A stretch of DNA of 64,000 nucleotides from Anthoceros angustus (taxonomy: Eukaryota; Streptophyta; Anthocerotopsida; Anthocerotales; Anthocerotaceae): the NCBI GenBank assembly GCA_010909165.1, contig MU008163.1, positions 1,302,001 to 1,366,000 of the forward strand, read 5' to 3'. Below are positions 53,801 through 63,510 of the stretch, piece after piece. Position 1 is the stretch's first letter. Every line of letters starts with the position of its first letter. Under the pieces are notes generated by a model. It was not told the DNA's origin. It made no database searches and saw only the letters and a program-made list of their open reading frames with translations. The position numbers and the translations under genes were made by a program.

Positions 53801-54830
53801 TTTGGTCATAGAGGTGCAAAGCCTTCTCAAACTGTTTTTGCTGAACAAATCCTGCAATCATTCCATTCCATGACAGTACACTCCGTTGTGACATCTTGTC
53901 AAAGACGTGCTGTGCATCCACCATGCTCCCACATTTTGTATACATATGTATTAAGCTGGGTCCCAAATAGGAATCCAATGCAAAGCCCCTCTTGGAAATT
54001 TCAACATGAATCATCTTACCCTTGAGGAGGCAGCTGGGCTTGACGATCTGTCCGTCGATGAAAATCCCTTCCTCCATGCTTGCCGAGCTGCTGCAAGCTT
54101 TCAGTACTCCAACGAAAGTCCAGTTGTCCGGATTGCAGCCTCCCTTAAGCATTTGTAGATAGAGTCCTAAAGCCATGTCCCCATCCTGTTGTTGAGCATA
54201 TCCATCGATAATCGCATTCCACGATGCCACTCTAGGGCGGGATAGTGCATCAAAAACTGCCCGCGCTTCCGAAATGCTCCCACACTTTGCATACATGCTG
54301 ATAAGAGTGGTGACCACGTAGGCATCTGACTCATAACCCCTCCGACTCAATTCCCCGTGTATCCATTTTCCCTGAGACAGATCTGCCAAGCTGCTGCAGG
54401 CTTTCAGCACGCTGATAAATATGGGCTTGTTCGGTTCTTGACCTTCATCCATCATCCGGTAGAACGTTTTCAAAGCCTCTCCACCTTGACCTTTGGCAGT
54501 AAATCCTGAGATGCCTGCTTCCCAAGAGGAAGCACTGAGTTGGTCCAAAATGTTGAAACACTCCGGGGCTCCTGATCGACCCCCAATGGAAACCATAGAA
54601 TTGCTCATACACCTCCTATCCGTCTCCAGCCCATGGCTGGATATGTCCCTGGCCACGCAGGTCTCAACAGAGGCCACAGAGCCCACAATGAGGTACCGGA
54701 CCAGCCCCTCCTTCGCATGTCCATCTCCACACAGACGCCTGACGTCCTCGCCGCCATGGAGCGCAGTACTAACCGGCACCAGGTTCGTCCTCCATGGACA
54801 AGCTCGTGACGAAGCGCTGGAAGCTAGCAT
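50818..54830 (-). pseudogene. PLS-class PPR gene interrupted by an exact 350-bp tandem duplication
   Basis: Two overlapping minus-strand frames form one gene. The 5' frame (from the ATG at 54830 to the stop near 53157) gives an N-terminal leader and PPRs such as NSRVFVSALKACGMLAE and VGNILVHMYAKCGS. The 3' frame (53232 to 50818) carries at least six more P-L-S triplets and ends with E/E+ motifs (PELGMWLSLLGACRKYGN, SWIEHGGNVEVFVAG) but no DYW domain. Subtracting the 350-bp extra copy at 52877-53576 leaves 3663 bp, a whole number of codons (1220 aa plus stop). The extra copy breaks the frame after the C of MYAKCG. Such proteins bind organelle RNA and act in C-to-U editing or splicing in plastids or mitochondria. 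The allele is broken unless the duplication is an assembly error. The first ATG is uncertain; an in-frame TGA lies just upstream of 54869. Confidence 0.85.
52877..53576. repeat. 350-bp exact tandem duplication inside the PPR gene
   Basis: ATTTTGCATACATGTCCACC starts at 52881 and again at 53231; the 350-bp units are identical by eye. The junction reads AATGCTCCACATTTTGC where the parental sites read ATGCTCCCACATTTTGC, so the crossover lies in a repeat motif shared by adjacent PPRs and lost one C. Confidence 0.95.
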
Positions 54831-55211
54831 GCAGGTTAGAGCTGGACACTTCCAGCACTGTTCAGGCACTCTACACCATCATGCCTTCAGGCTCCATTCA
54901 TGTGTAGAATCAAACGCCCGAAGAATGCCTGTAATACCCGGTGCATGAGCAGCTACCGTGCGCCATTTCCTCCCAGCGGAAATTTTCACTGCATGAAAAC
55001 ATACCTTAAGCTAAACCATTAAACTGTTGCCTGCTTGCTAGGATGCCACCACGCATCTGAATCACAAAATGACAGAGCATACATGCTAAGTGCGAGCATC
55101 GAGATAAGGGGTTCAACAGCTTTTGTAACATGCTGTGGAGATGGTGCCGGCGCACTTGCTCTCAATTTCCAACAAGGACAAGTAAACTCTTGTCCAGCCA
55201 TTGCAGGAGGG

Positions 55212-55357
55212 ATTGTACATAGTTTGTGTGCTACCCCAGTAACTTGTAGAGATTCCAACTTCAAGAACTTGGAACCTCCACAATACATAGTTTGTGTGCT
55301 ACCCCTATAACTTGTAGAGATGTCAACTTCACAAGAACTTGGAACCTCCACAAGCCA
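55212..55357. repeat. ~73-bp direct repeat, 2 copies
   Basis: ACATAGTTTGTGTGCTACCCC...AAGAACTTGGAACCTCCACAA occurs at about 55215 and 55287 with minor changes. Confidence 0.9.
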
Positions 55358-55626
55358 CATCCTTTTTGTCTCACAAACTTCAAGGTCTTTACGGCATTGC
55401 CAAACCTTTCATGTGCTCAAGAAGGACTGCCAGCACCGTTGCAAGCCTGTTGATGATCCATTCCATTATTAAGTATTGCTGTTTAATCTCCTTCACATTT
55501 ATATGAATGGTTTTCAACAATAATCTTCGAAAACCAAGTTATCTAGTAAATTTTGATAAAAGTTTAGTTGATATATTTGCTTCACATATTAATAACACAC
55601 GTCTAGTCCCGGGCTCACCTGCAGTG

Positions 55627-55805
55627 CTCCCTTTTCTACTTCGTCCCCTACACTGCTCCCTTTTTTAGTTCGTCCCCTACATTGCTCCCTTTTCTACTTC
55701 CCTTTTCTACTTCGTCGCCTACACCGCTCCCTTTTCTACTTCGTCCCCTACACTACTCCCTTTTCTACTTCATTGCCTACACTGCTCCCTTTTCTACTTC
55801 GTTCA
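55627..55805. repeat. ~31-bp tandem repeat, about 6 copies
   Basis: GCTCCCTTTTCTACTTCGTC followed by CCTACACT recurs with small variations and one internal partial duplication. Confidence 0.9.
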
Positions 55806-57009
55806 TTTGGATGCTTCATCTCTAGTCCACAACCATCTCTCTTATAAGCATGTGACGGTGCTTTATATCTAGTCCACAACGTCTCTCTTTTTATCTCTTT
55901 TATAAACTCGTGACAGTGGTTGACAAGGACCATATTATCAAGAACCATATTATCATCCCAAACTTAAATGTAGCGTTATCAGTACTAGGTACATTAATGA
56001 TGTTTTAATATATACAGATAACACATTTTTTATACTAGTTTGTTGTTGGAAAAGGAGATTGGAACAATATTGACTTGATTTTATCATGTTTTTAGAGGTT
56101 CAAATGAATTGATTCATCACGGCATAGTAATATAATCCGCCCACCTAGGAAGGGGCAATGATAATATCTCGTTGATGTGAGGACTCCTTGTCCCAAGACT
56201 CTATAGCTCAAACGTGCTTAACTTGGGGGATTGTATTCTCTCATGCTTTACGACACCCCAAGTCTCTCATTTTTTTTCTTCTGATTTTTGTGGATTGGGT
56301 AATCTTTAGTCACCCTTTTAACGAATAATCAACGATGACAAAAAGAGAAGAAGTTAGATTTAGGAAACCCAGAAAGTCTCTAAAGCCGATTATACCGATT
56401 CCACTAAAATGCAATTAGCTTCTCCACCTCAAGTTGCCATGCGGTAAGAGCTTCCTCTAGACTAGACAAAGTCATCTACTTTTCCAAAAAAATTCTAGAC
56501 TAAGAGAGAGGGGAGAAAGGGAATATGGATGGGAAGTAAGAGGTCCAGGCCCTGCTCTCGAAGGCCTAGCAGCAATCAGAGTTTCTGATATGGTCGGAAG
56601 CCTAAGAGGCCTTGCTGCAAGATATGGGGCAGAAGGGAGGTGCCAGGGGTAGAGGGTAGGGGGATAGAGGGAAGGGGGATCTGCACAAGAATATTGGAGC
56701 CGATGCAGCAATGTATGGCAGCCCTTATTTTCGGGCAAAGGTAAAGGTGGGGAGTTTTAGTGGGTGAGGGAGTTCTTCCCAAGTCCCACATAACCTGCGA
56801 TGGTATCTAGCACGTACTCGGATGACCTCGGAAGAGTAAAGTCTCTTCCTGTTGGGATGATACGATGTGTAACATAGGGGAATCAGAACCCTTGCTGAAG
56901 ATTTCTCCCCCGGGGTTGTTTTGATTTATCTTCAAAATACCAAATTAAAAAAAAAAATCTGCACAAGAAGGGTTAGGAGAAGTGCCTTCTTGTTAGAATT
57001 TTGTTAAAT

Positions 57010-57463
57010 TAGAAGTATATTCAAAAAATATTTACTAGATTGGAAGAAGCTTAAATTGAATACTTATCTAGAGGTACTTTCTTGGTTGGCAATTCCTCTA
57101 TAGTATATATAGGGGGCTTGGGGCCAGGGCCTCAAGCTTGGATATAGGGCTATATCCAATATCTCCTTGACCACCATTCTCATATTTCACTATTAGTGCT
57201 ACATATAATTATGTTGTCCTCATTATATATCACTCTTCATTAACTTATGTGATATCATCCTTCTAGGTTTAACTTCTGTTATCACATGTCTTATAGTAAC
57301 GGGGGCTAATCCCCTTGGCCTGGTGCCCTCCGTAGGGTTGTTTCGCTTTGTCTTGGGGTAGATGGAATTTCTCATCTTGTTTTTTATATAGAGTCTCCCG
57401 TTTCATCTCTTATTAAATTGTAAGGTGTTACTATATTTTTTGGTACTACTGTAGATGTAGGAT
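57010..57463 (+). promoter_or_regulatory. 5' flank of haspin-like gene 2, conserved with gene 1
   Basis: It contains AGATTGGAAGAAGC at about 57038, the TATA-like TATAGTATATATA at 57100-57112, ATATCCAATATCTCC at about 57151, and AAGGTGTTACTATA at 57422-57435. All have counterparts in the same order upstream of gene 1. Confidence 0.65.
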
Positions 57464-58540
57464 ATGGATTTATTTTTAAATTTAAAAAGAAATAATATTG
57501 AACCTTTAGATAATTTTAAAATAAATACCATAGAAAATATGGAAATTATGGATATGACTACAGCTTTAAACTATATGGCCATACATATGATAAATATAAG
57601 AAAAATAAATGAAGATACATTTGGAGAAATTTTCAAAATTGGAAATCATACACTTAAGGTAGTAGCGATACGAAGTATAAGTGATAACAATAATAATGAA
57701 GTGCAGATTGCAAAGAATTTGGCTACATTGCAACAACCTGCAGGATCATTTTTTTGTACCAACTTTATGATGAACAAATGGGAAATAGTATGTACAGAAC
57801 CCTATGCTGCTGAACTCTCTAGTGCTAAACGATCATGGCCAAATTTGGGAATTTCAAAACATCCTCTAAAATATCCACTCGATCAGAAGTTCATCATTGT
57901 ATTATATGAAGACGGTGGGGTACCTTTGCACACATTCAAATTTAGAGATATACGAGAACTTCAAAGTACAATCTTACAAGTTATTTTAGCCATGGAAGTG
58001 GCAGAAGCAGCATTTGGTTTTGAACATCGAGATCTACATGGTGATAATATCCTTATCTCTCGTAGTGACAATGAAGAGAGCAAAGAAAGATATCACATAG
58101 ATAATAAGGAAAGATGGATTAAAACCTATGGGATAAAAGTGTCCATCATCGGCTTTGGAAGGTCCCGTCTTCAAAAGGATTCACATGTTTTATTCAAAGA
58201 TTTGCATGACATAAAGTGGAATGATTTTTCCTATGATTCTCTTAAAAAGGTGTGGGCTGAAACGAAACTGATAGTGGGCAAAAAATGGAAACATAATTTC
58301 CCCAAAACTAATGTGTTGTGGGTTAATTTTTTAGCAGAAGTAGCTCATTTACTCGTGTGTCAAGACGAAAAACTTTCGATATTTTCTAAACAAATCCATG
58401 ACTTTAGACAAGGGATACTGAAGTGTGAAACTATAGGAGAAGTAGCTCAAGATAGTTTCTTTAATTCCATTTGGTTCAATTGGGGCGATTTTGAAAATGG
58501 ACATTACGACCAATATTTATATGATGTAGCATTGAATTAA
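57464..58540 (+). CDS. Haspin-like protein kinase, intronless, AT-rich (copy 2, metal-binding Asp lost)
   Basis: A single open frame of 358 aa from the ATG at 57464. It shares with copy 1 the MDMTTAL start of the conserved region, INEDTFGEIFKI, LKVVAIRS, CTNFMMNKWEI, YPLDQKFIIVLYEDGG, FGFEHRDLHGDNILI and TNVLWVNFLAEVAHLL. The HRDLHGDN loop is closer to true haspin than in copy 1. However the metal-binding loop reads SIIGFGRSRLQ: the Asp of the IIDF motif is Gly, so ordinary catalysis is doubtful. The N-terminus is 20-30 residues longer than copy 1 and the C-terminus has an added FENGHYDQYLYDVALN. AT-rich codon use and lack of introns set it apart from its GC-richer neighbours. Confidence 0.8.
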   Translation: MDLFLNLKRNNIEPLDNFKINTIENMEIMDMTTALNYMAIHMINIRKINEDTFGEIFKIGNHTLKVVAIRSISDNNNNEVQIAKNLATLQQPAGSFFCTNFMMNKWEIVCTEPYAAELSSAKRSWPNLGISKHPLKYPLDQKFIIVLYEDGGVPLHTFKFRDIRELQSTILQVILAMEVAEAAFGFEHRDLHGDNILISRSDNEESKERYHIDNKERWIKTYGIKVSIIGFGRSRLQKDSHVLFKDLHDIKWNDFSYDSLKKVWAETKLIVGKKWKHNFPKTNVLWVNFLAEVAHLLVCQDEKLSIFSKQIHDFRQGILKCETIGEVAQDSFFNSIWFNWGDFENGHYDQYLYDVALN

Positions 58541-59829
58541 CCTTTAGTTATAATTTACCATATTCAACTTCTTCCTTGAGTCAAAACTTCTATTTTCTCC
58601 TTGCTTGCCCTCGTACTATATGGTTGTTTTGTGCGCACCGTGTTTTTCTTCCTGTTCTTATCTTGTGCTTGTCGGATGGTGCTACCGGCTTTCTGCACGT
58701 CTCTTGTATCCAGTTTTATTTGGTCCCCTATTCATTTAGTTCTTTAAATGAGACCAGATTAGTTCCCAAAAAAAACCTTTTGCATAGAATTTTTCTCTTA
58801 GTTTTTCAATTTTCATGTGAACTATGCTTAGTGTGCAATTTATTAAGCAAGTAAAGATAAAGAGGGCTTACCTAGCATAAAGCACCTTGAAGAGACTCCT
58901 TGGGTCACTTAAAGAAGGAACAACTAAGTTTGCACTGTGTCTAAATTCCGTCTAAGTGGACTATAATAAAATTCTTATTGTTCTTTTTCTAAAGTCACCT
59001 ATCGTGCCTATGAGATGGAAGCTTCTACATACTTAACTTAAGTCAGTTCGAGGATGCATCTCCAATTATCATCGTTGTCCTTTCAATTGCTCCCGCAAGT
59101 GACCTTCGAAGAGCAATGAACATCTATTATCAAAAGAGAGAGGTGTTTAACTCTAGAATACCCAAGTCACTCAAATTAAGCCTTCTCACCCATGTTATTT
59201 AACATTATGTACAATTTTTGAATGACACTGGTTCCGTTTCTTGAGGGGTTTGTAAATTTTTTAAAAGATTCTTTCGTGTTGCGACCCGATATTTTTGTCA
59301 AATATTTTCAGTTATTTTGTGTAACATAGAGGGCATAATTTACCACAAAGGGAAACCTTAACATGAGCCATTATTACTTGGGTACTCATCAATTGGTCCA
59401 GGTTTTTAGTGCATTGGAAAGGTCTTTTCTTAAATTATGTGCCTTATTGTTTAAGAAAAATAAAATATTTTGAGAAAAATATATTTGTCAAAATATTTTT
59501 ATCTACGAATTCTTGGAGGATCATTTAATTTGTGTGCCACATCATTTCTTGTTAGGTAACTTGCCTGCAAGAAAAAAAGCAAAAAGACTTGCTTGCGAGA
59601 AAGAGGTGTTGTTTGTGGTACCTAATTAATAGTATGGAACACGGAGACTTTTTAGACATGCAGAGATGGAAAGAAAGTAATTTTATAGTTCATGGTGTAA
59701 AAGGTTATATGTGTGTTAGCTTTTTCAGTCCTAATATGTCTTATAGTGTGTTTTGTATGTTTGCAGTTGATCTTAGGCTGTGATGTTATTGCTGTGAAAG
59801 GTTTAAAATCGTTTATCACCCTTCAAATC
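58541..59829. other. AT-rich 3' flank of haspin-like gene 2; part shared with gene 1 flanks
   Basis: 58895-58935 (GAAGGAACAACTAAGTTTG) matches 39828-39848, and 59050-59130 (GAGGATGCATCTCC, CGTTGTC, GAGCAATGAACATCTATT) matches 40050-40130. Both matches are on the + strand although the genes point in opposite directions. 58945-58990 (CCGTCTAAGTGGACTA, TTGTTCTTTTTCT) matches 41811-41850, the upstream side of gene 1. The rest is unrecognised AT-rich DNA. Confidence 0.55.
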
Positions 59830-61330
59830 AAGCAAGGGTGCTAGACCAATTGAATTCCAAGCACTCGCTCAAGGTCAAGGAGGTCTTGGATAAATATCTG
59901 GAGGCAGACATCATCTTCCCAATCGTAAACAGCGAATGGGTAGCGCCCATTGTCGTCGTGCCCAAGAAACAACAAGGACAGATCTGTGTCTGTCAGGATT
60001 GGAGGAAACTCAACGCCGCCACCGAGAAGGACCATTTTCCCATGCCCTTCGTGGACGACATACTGGACAAGGTGGCAGGACGGAGTACTTATTCCTTCTT
60101 GGATGGATACTCCGGCTACAACCAACTGCACCTAAGGGAGTCGGACTGCGATAAGACAACGCTCACCACGGGGAACGCTGGCCTAAGCGGCGCCGGATGA
60201 CAGGAGCACCCGGGTCATTCATGCGGATGGTGACTAACGTCTTCAGGGATTTTCTGAGGGACTTCATGGAGGTATTCCTGGATGACTTCTGTGTACGTGG
60301 AGAGGAAGACAAGCACGTTGGGCACCTGCGGAAGTGCTTGGAGCGTTGTAAGGAAACTCAGCAGTGTCTACATCCGGAGAAATGCTACTTTGGAATGACG
60401 GAAGGAATCCTGCTGGGACATCGTGTGTCGGCGCGAGGGATAGAGGTGGACCAAGATAAGGTCAGGGTCATTCAGTCCCTGCAGCCGCCCACGAATCTGA
60501 AGGAACTGCGGGGATTCCTCGGCATGGTAGGTTATTACAGGCGGTTCATTCAGGACTTCGCAAAGAGGGCCGCCAAGCTAACGGAGTTACTCAGGAAGGA
60601 GGAGGAGTGGACCTGGACACCAGAAAGGAACGCGGCATTCAGAGATCTACAGACCACCCTGATAAGCGCTCCGGTATTAAAAGGTCCGGACTGGAGTAAG
60701 CGGTTCCATGTGTATGTAGACGTGTCGGCCTTCGCCATCGGAGTGGTGCTCAGTCAAAAGGACGACAAGCGGAGGGATCATCCAATCTACTATGCTGGAA
60801 GACAGCTCACGCATGCGGAAGTACACTACTACGGAGCGAGAGGCGTTGGGAATGGTATACGCGGTCAAGAAATTCAGACACTATCTTCTGCCCAACGAGT
60901 TTGTGTTCTATGTCGATCACTTCGTGCTCAAGCATCTGGTGAATAAGGCAGACCTGTCCGCAATTGCGAGGTGGATTCTGCTGCTCCAGGAGTTCACCTT
61001 TGAGGTGGAGACCCGGCAAGGGAGGGAACACCAAAATGCTGACTTCTTATCCAGGTTGAAGACGGAGCCGACCCTGCGGGATCAGGAGGATGACTTTCCG
61101 GACGAGGAATTGGTGGCAGCAGTGGGGACACAGGAGGAGGAGCGCAGTCTAAAGAACCCCAAACTTGTGGATGCAGAATCAGAGCGGAGAAGGGAGCGAC
61201 GAGAGGACGGCCCACCCATGAGTTGGAACTGCACTGTGGGAGATGGAGATTCCAAAGGAGTTAAACTGCCCAACAACAGCCTTCAGACACTACGCCGCCC
61301 TTCAGATGTACAATGGATGTATCTTTAAGG
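59830..61330 (+). mobile_element. Ty3/gypsy retrotransposon pol fragment: reverse transcriptase and RNase H, frameshifted
   Basis: Three consecutive + frames carry parts of one pol region. 59838-60200 holds the start of the reverse transcriptase (WVAPIVVVPKK, RKLNAAT, FLDGYSGYNQ) and ends in a stop after a frame break. 60197-60946 has VFLDDFC (the active-site xxDD box), LLGHRVSARGIEVD, LRGFLGMVGYYRRFI and YAGRQLTHAE. 60792-61328 holds the RNase H end (REALGMVYAVKKFRHYLL, ADFLSRL). Order and motifs are those of Ty3/gypsy pol. Frame breaks near 60190 and 60830 and no visible gag or protease mark it as decayed. Confidence 0.88.
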
Positions 61331-61982
61331 TGGGACCCCACGGTGGAGCGAGGTACCTTCAACAAAGTAAACAGAGGTAGTCATAAAAGGGATGCATGAA
61401 GGCTGGGCGGTGGTCATTATAAAGATGTGTCACCACCAAGAAAATCTTGAGGCGGATCGGTGGCCCACCATGTATGGAAACGCACGCTTTGTAAAAGATG
61501 TGATGCTTGTCAGCGGATCGGGAAGCCGACCCCCACGACGCAATGGCCGCTGGTGCCCATACTCGCACTAGCACCGTTTGAGAAATGGGGTATCGACTTC
61601 GTCGGACCTATACAGCCTACGACGAAGCACACACAGAAGAGGTACATCCTGGTGGCAACGGACTACTGTACCCGGTGGGTGGAGGCGGCGGCAACAAGGA
61701 CGGACTCTGCAAGCACCGTGGCAAAGTTCCTCTATGAGAACATCATCACGCGGTATGGGTGCACGTTGCAGTTGGTAAGTGATAGGGGAACTCATTTCCT
61801 CAATGATGTGATAACTGCAATGACGGACTATTTCGGTATAAACCATCGCAAGATGGCTCCATACAACCCGAAGGCCAATGGGTTAACGGAGAAGACTAAC
61901 GGACTTATGTGTCGCATCCTGAATAAGCTCACGATTAACTATGCGCACGATCGATACTAAGCTACCATCCGCTATGGGCCTT
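61331..61982 (+). mobile_element. Gypsy integrase region, first copy (deleted and frameshifted)
   Basis: 61460-61960 encodes the end of the integrase zinc finger (CDACQRIGKPTP) and the catalytic core start (WGIDFVGPI, ATDYCTRWVEA, SDRGTHF, YNPKANGLTEKTNGL), covering the D, D and E positions. The region just before it (61380-61460) has lost bases relative to the second copy (for example GGCCTGGGCGG reduced to GGCTGGGCGG), and the frame ends early. Confidence 0.85.
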
Positions 61983-63510
61983 CGTGACGGAGAAGGTAAC
62001 TACGCAACGAACTCAGACATTTAACCTATGGGCATTCGCCGTTATGCCCGTGGAGTTTGAGGTACCAACGCTCCGAGTCATGATGGAGGGACGCTTAATG
62101 ATGAAGAAAGCCAACCGAGCGAGGGTTTGTCCAAGATACCTAAAGGCGGAGGAGGCGCAAAGACAATGCAATCGGTACAAAACCGGCGGAAGCTATGGCA
62201 TCACCGCGACCCGCAAGGTGGAGTATGTGAAGGAGGGAGATCTAGCCCTTCTTTCTGACGATCGCCATATGCACTTCCCGGCAAGGGAGGCAACACCAAA
62301 ATCGACTATCCAGTTGAAGGCGGGCCGACCACTGGGATCGGAGGATGACTTTCCGGACGAGGAATTGGTGGCAGCAGTGGAGACACAGGAGGAGGAGCGC
62401 AGTCTGAAGAACCCCAAACTTGTGGACAGCGCAACCGTAGCAGAAGCGGAGAAGGGGAGCGGACGTAGAGGACGGCCCACCTATGCGGAGCTGGAACGGT
62501 ACCTGTGGGAGATGGAGATTCCAAAGGAGTTAAACCGTGCCCAACAACAGGCCTTCGTACATTACGCTCGGCCCTTCAGGATGTACAATGGATGTATCTT
62601 TAAGGTGGGACCGGACGGTGTGGAGCGTAGGTACCTTCAACAGGCAGAAACAGAGATAGTCATAAAAGGGATGCACGAAGGCCTGGGCGGTGGTCATTAT
62701 GTTGCACAGGTCACCACCAAGAAAATCTTGGAGGCCGGATACTGGTGGCCCACCATGTATGGCGAAACGCACCAGTTTGTAAAAAGATGTGATGCTTGTC
62801 AGCGGATCGGGAAGCCGACCCCCACGATGCAATGGCCGCTGGTGCCCATACTCGCACTAGCACCGTTTGAGAAATGGGGAATCGACTTCGTCGGACCTAT
62901 CTGACCTGACGACACACATAGAAGAGGTACATCCTGGTGGCAACGGACTAATGCGGTGGGTGGAGGCGGCGGCAACAAGGACGGACTCTGCAAGTACAGT
63001 GGCAAAGTTCCTCTATGAGAACATCATCACGCGGTATGGGTGCACGTTGCAGTTGGTAAGTGATAGGGGAACTCATTTCCTCAATGATGTGATAACTGCA
63101 ATGACGGACTATTTCGGTATAAACCATCGCAAGATGGCTCCATACAACCCGAAGGCCAATGGGTTAACGGAGAAGACTAACGGACTTATGTGTCGCATCC
63201 TGAATAAGCTCACGATTAACTATGCGCACGACTGGGATACTAAGCTACCATCCGCGCTATGGGCCTTCAGGACGGCGGAGAAGGTAACTACGCAACGAAC
63301 TTCGTATTACTTAACCTATGGACACTCGCCGGTTATGCCCGTGGAGTTTGAGGTACCAACGCTCCGAGTCATGATGGAGGGACGCTTAATGATGAAGAAA
63401 GCCAGCTGGGCGGCTAGGGTTTGTCCGGCCTCGAGGAGGAGGAGGCGCAGATGTAATGCAATCGGTACAAAACCAGCGGAAGCTATGGCACGACCGGCGA
63501 CTCCATAGCG
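61983..63510 (+). mobile_element. Gypsy linker and integrase region, second copy
   Basis: A second, more complete version of the same segment follows at about 1.26-1.29 kb spacing: the FPDEELVAAV linker at 62355, the zinc-finger region to CDACQRIGKPTP at 62790-62825, then WGIDFVGPI with a TGA at 62902, and the core with SDRGTHF and PKANGLTEKTNGL to about 63240, followed by a tail with VMMEGRLMMKKA near 63370. Both copies carry disabling changes, so no functional integrase is encoded. Confidence 0.85.

Larger units (their letters stand above)
54870..57009. other. Unassigned, increasingly AT-rich DNA
   Basis: PPR 5' flank, then two small tandem arrays (listed separately), then AT-rich DNA to the second haspin island. 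No coding region is recognised. Long poly-A/T and GGGGA-rich stretches occur near 56510-56700. Confidence 0.45.
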
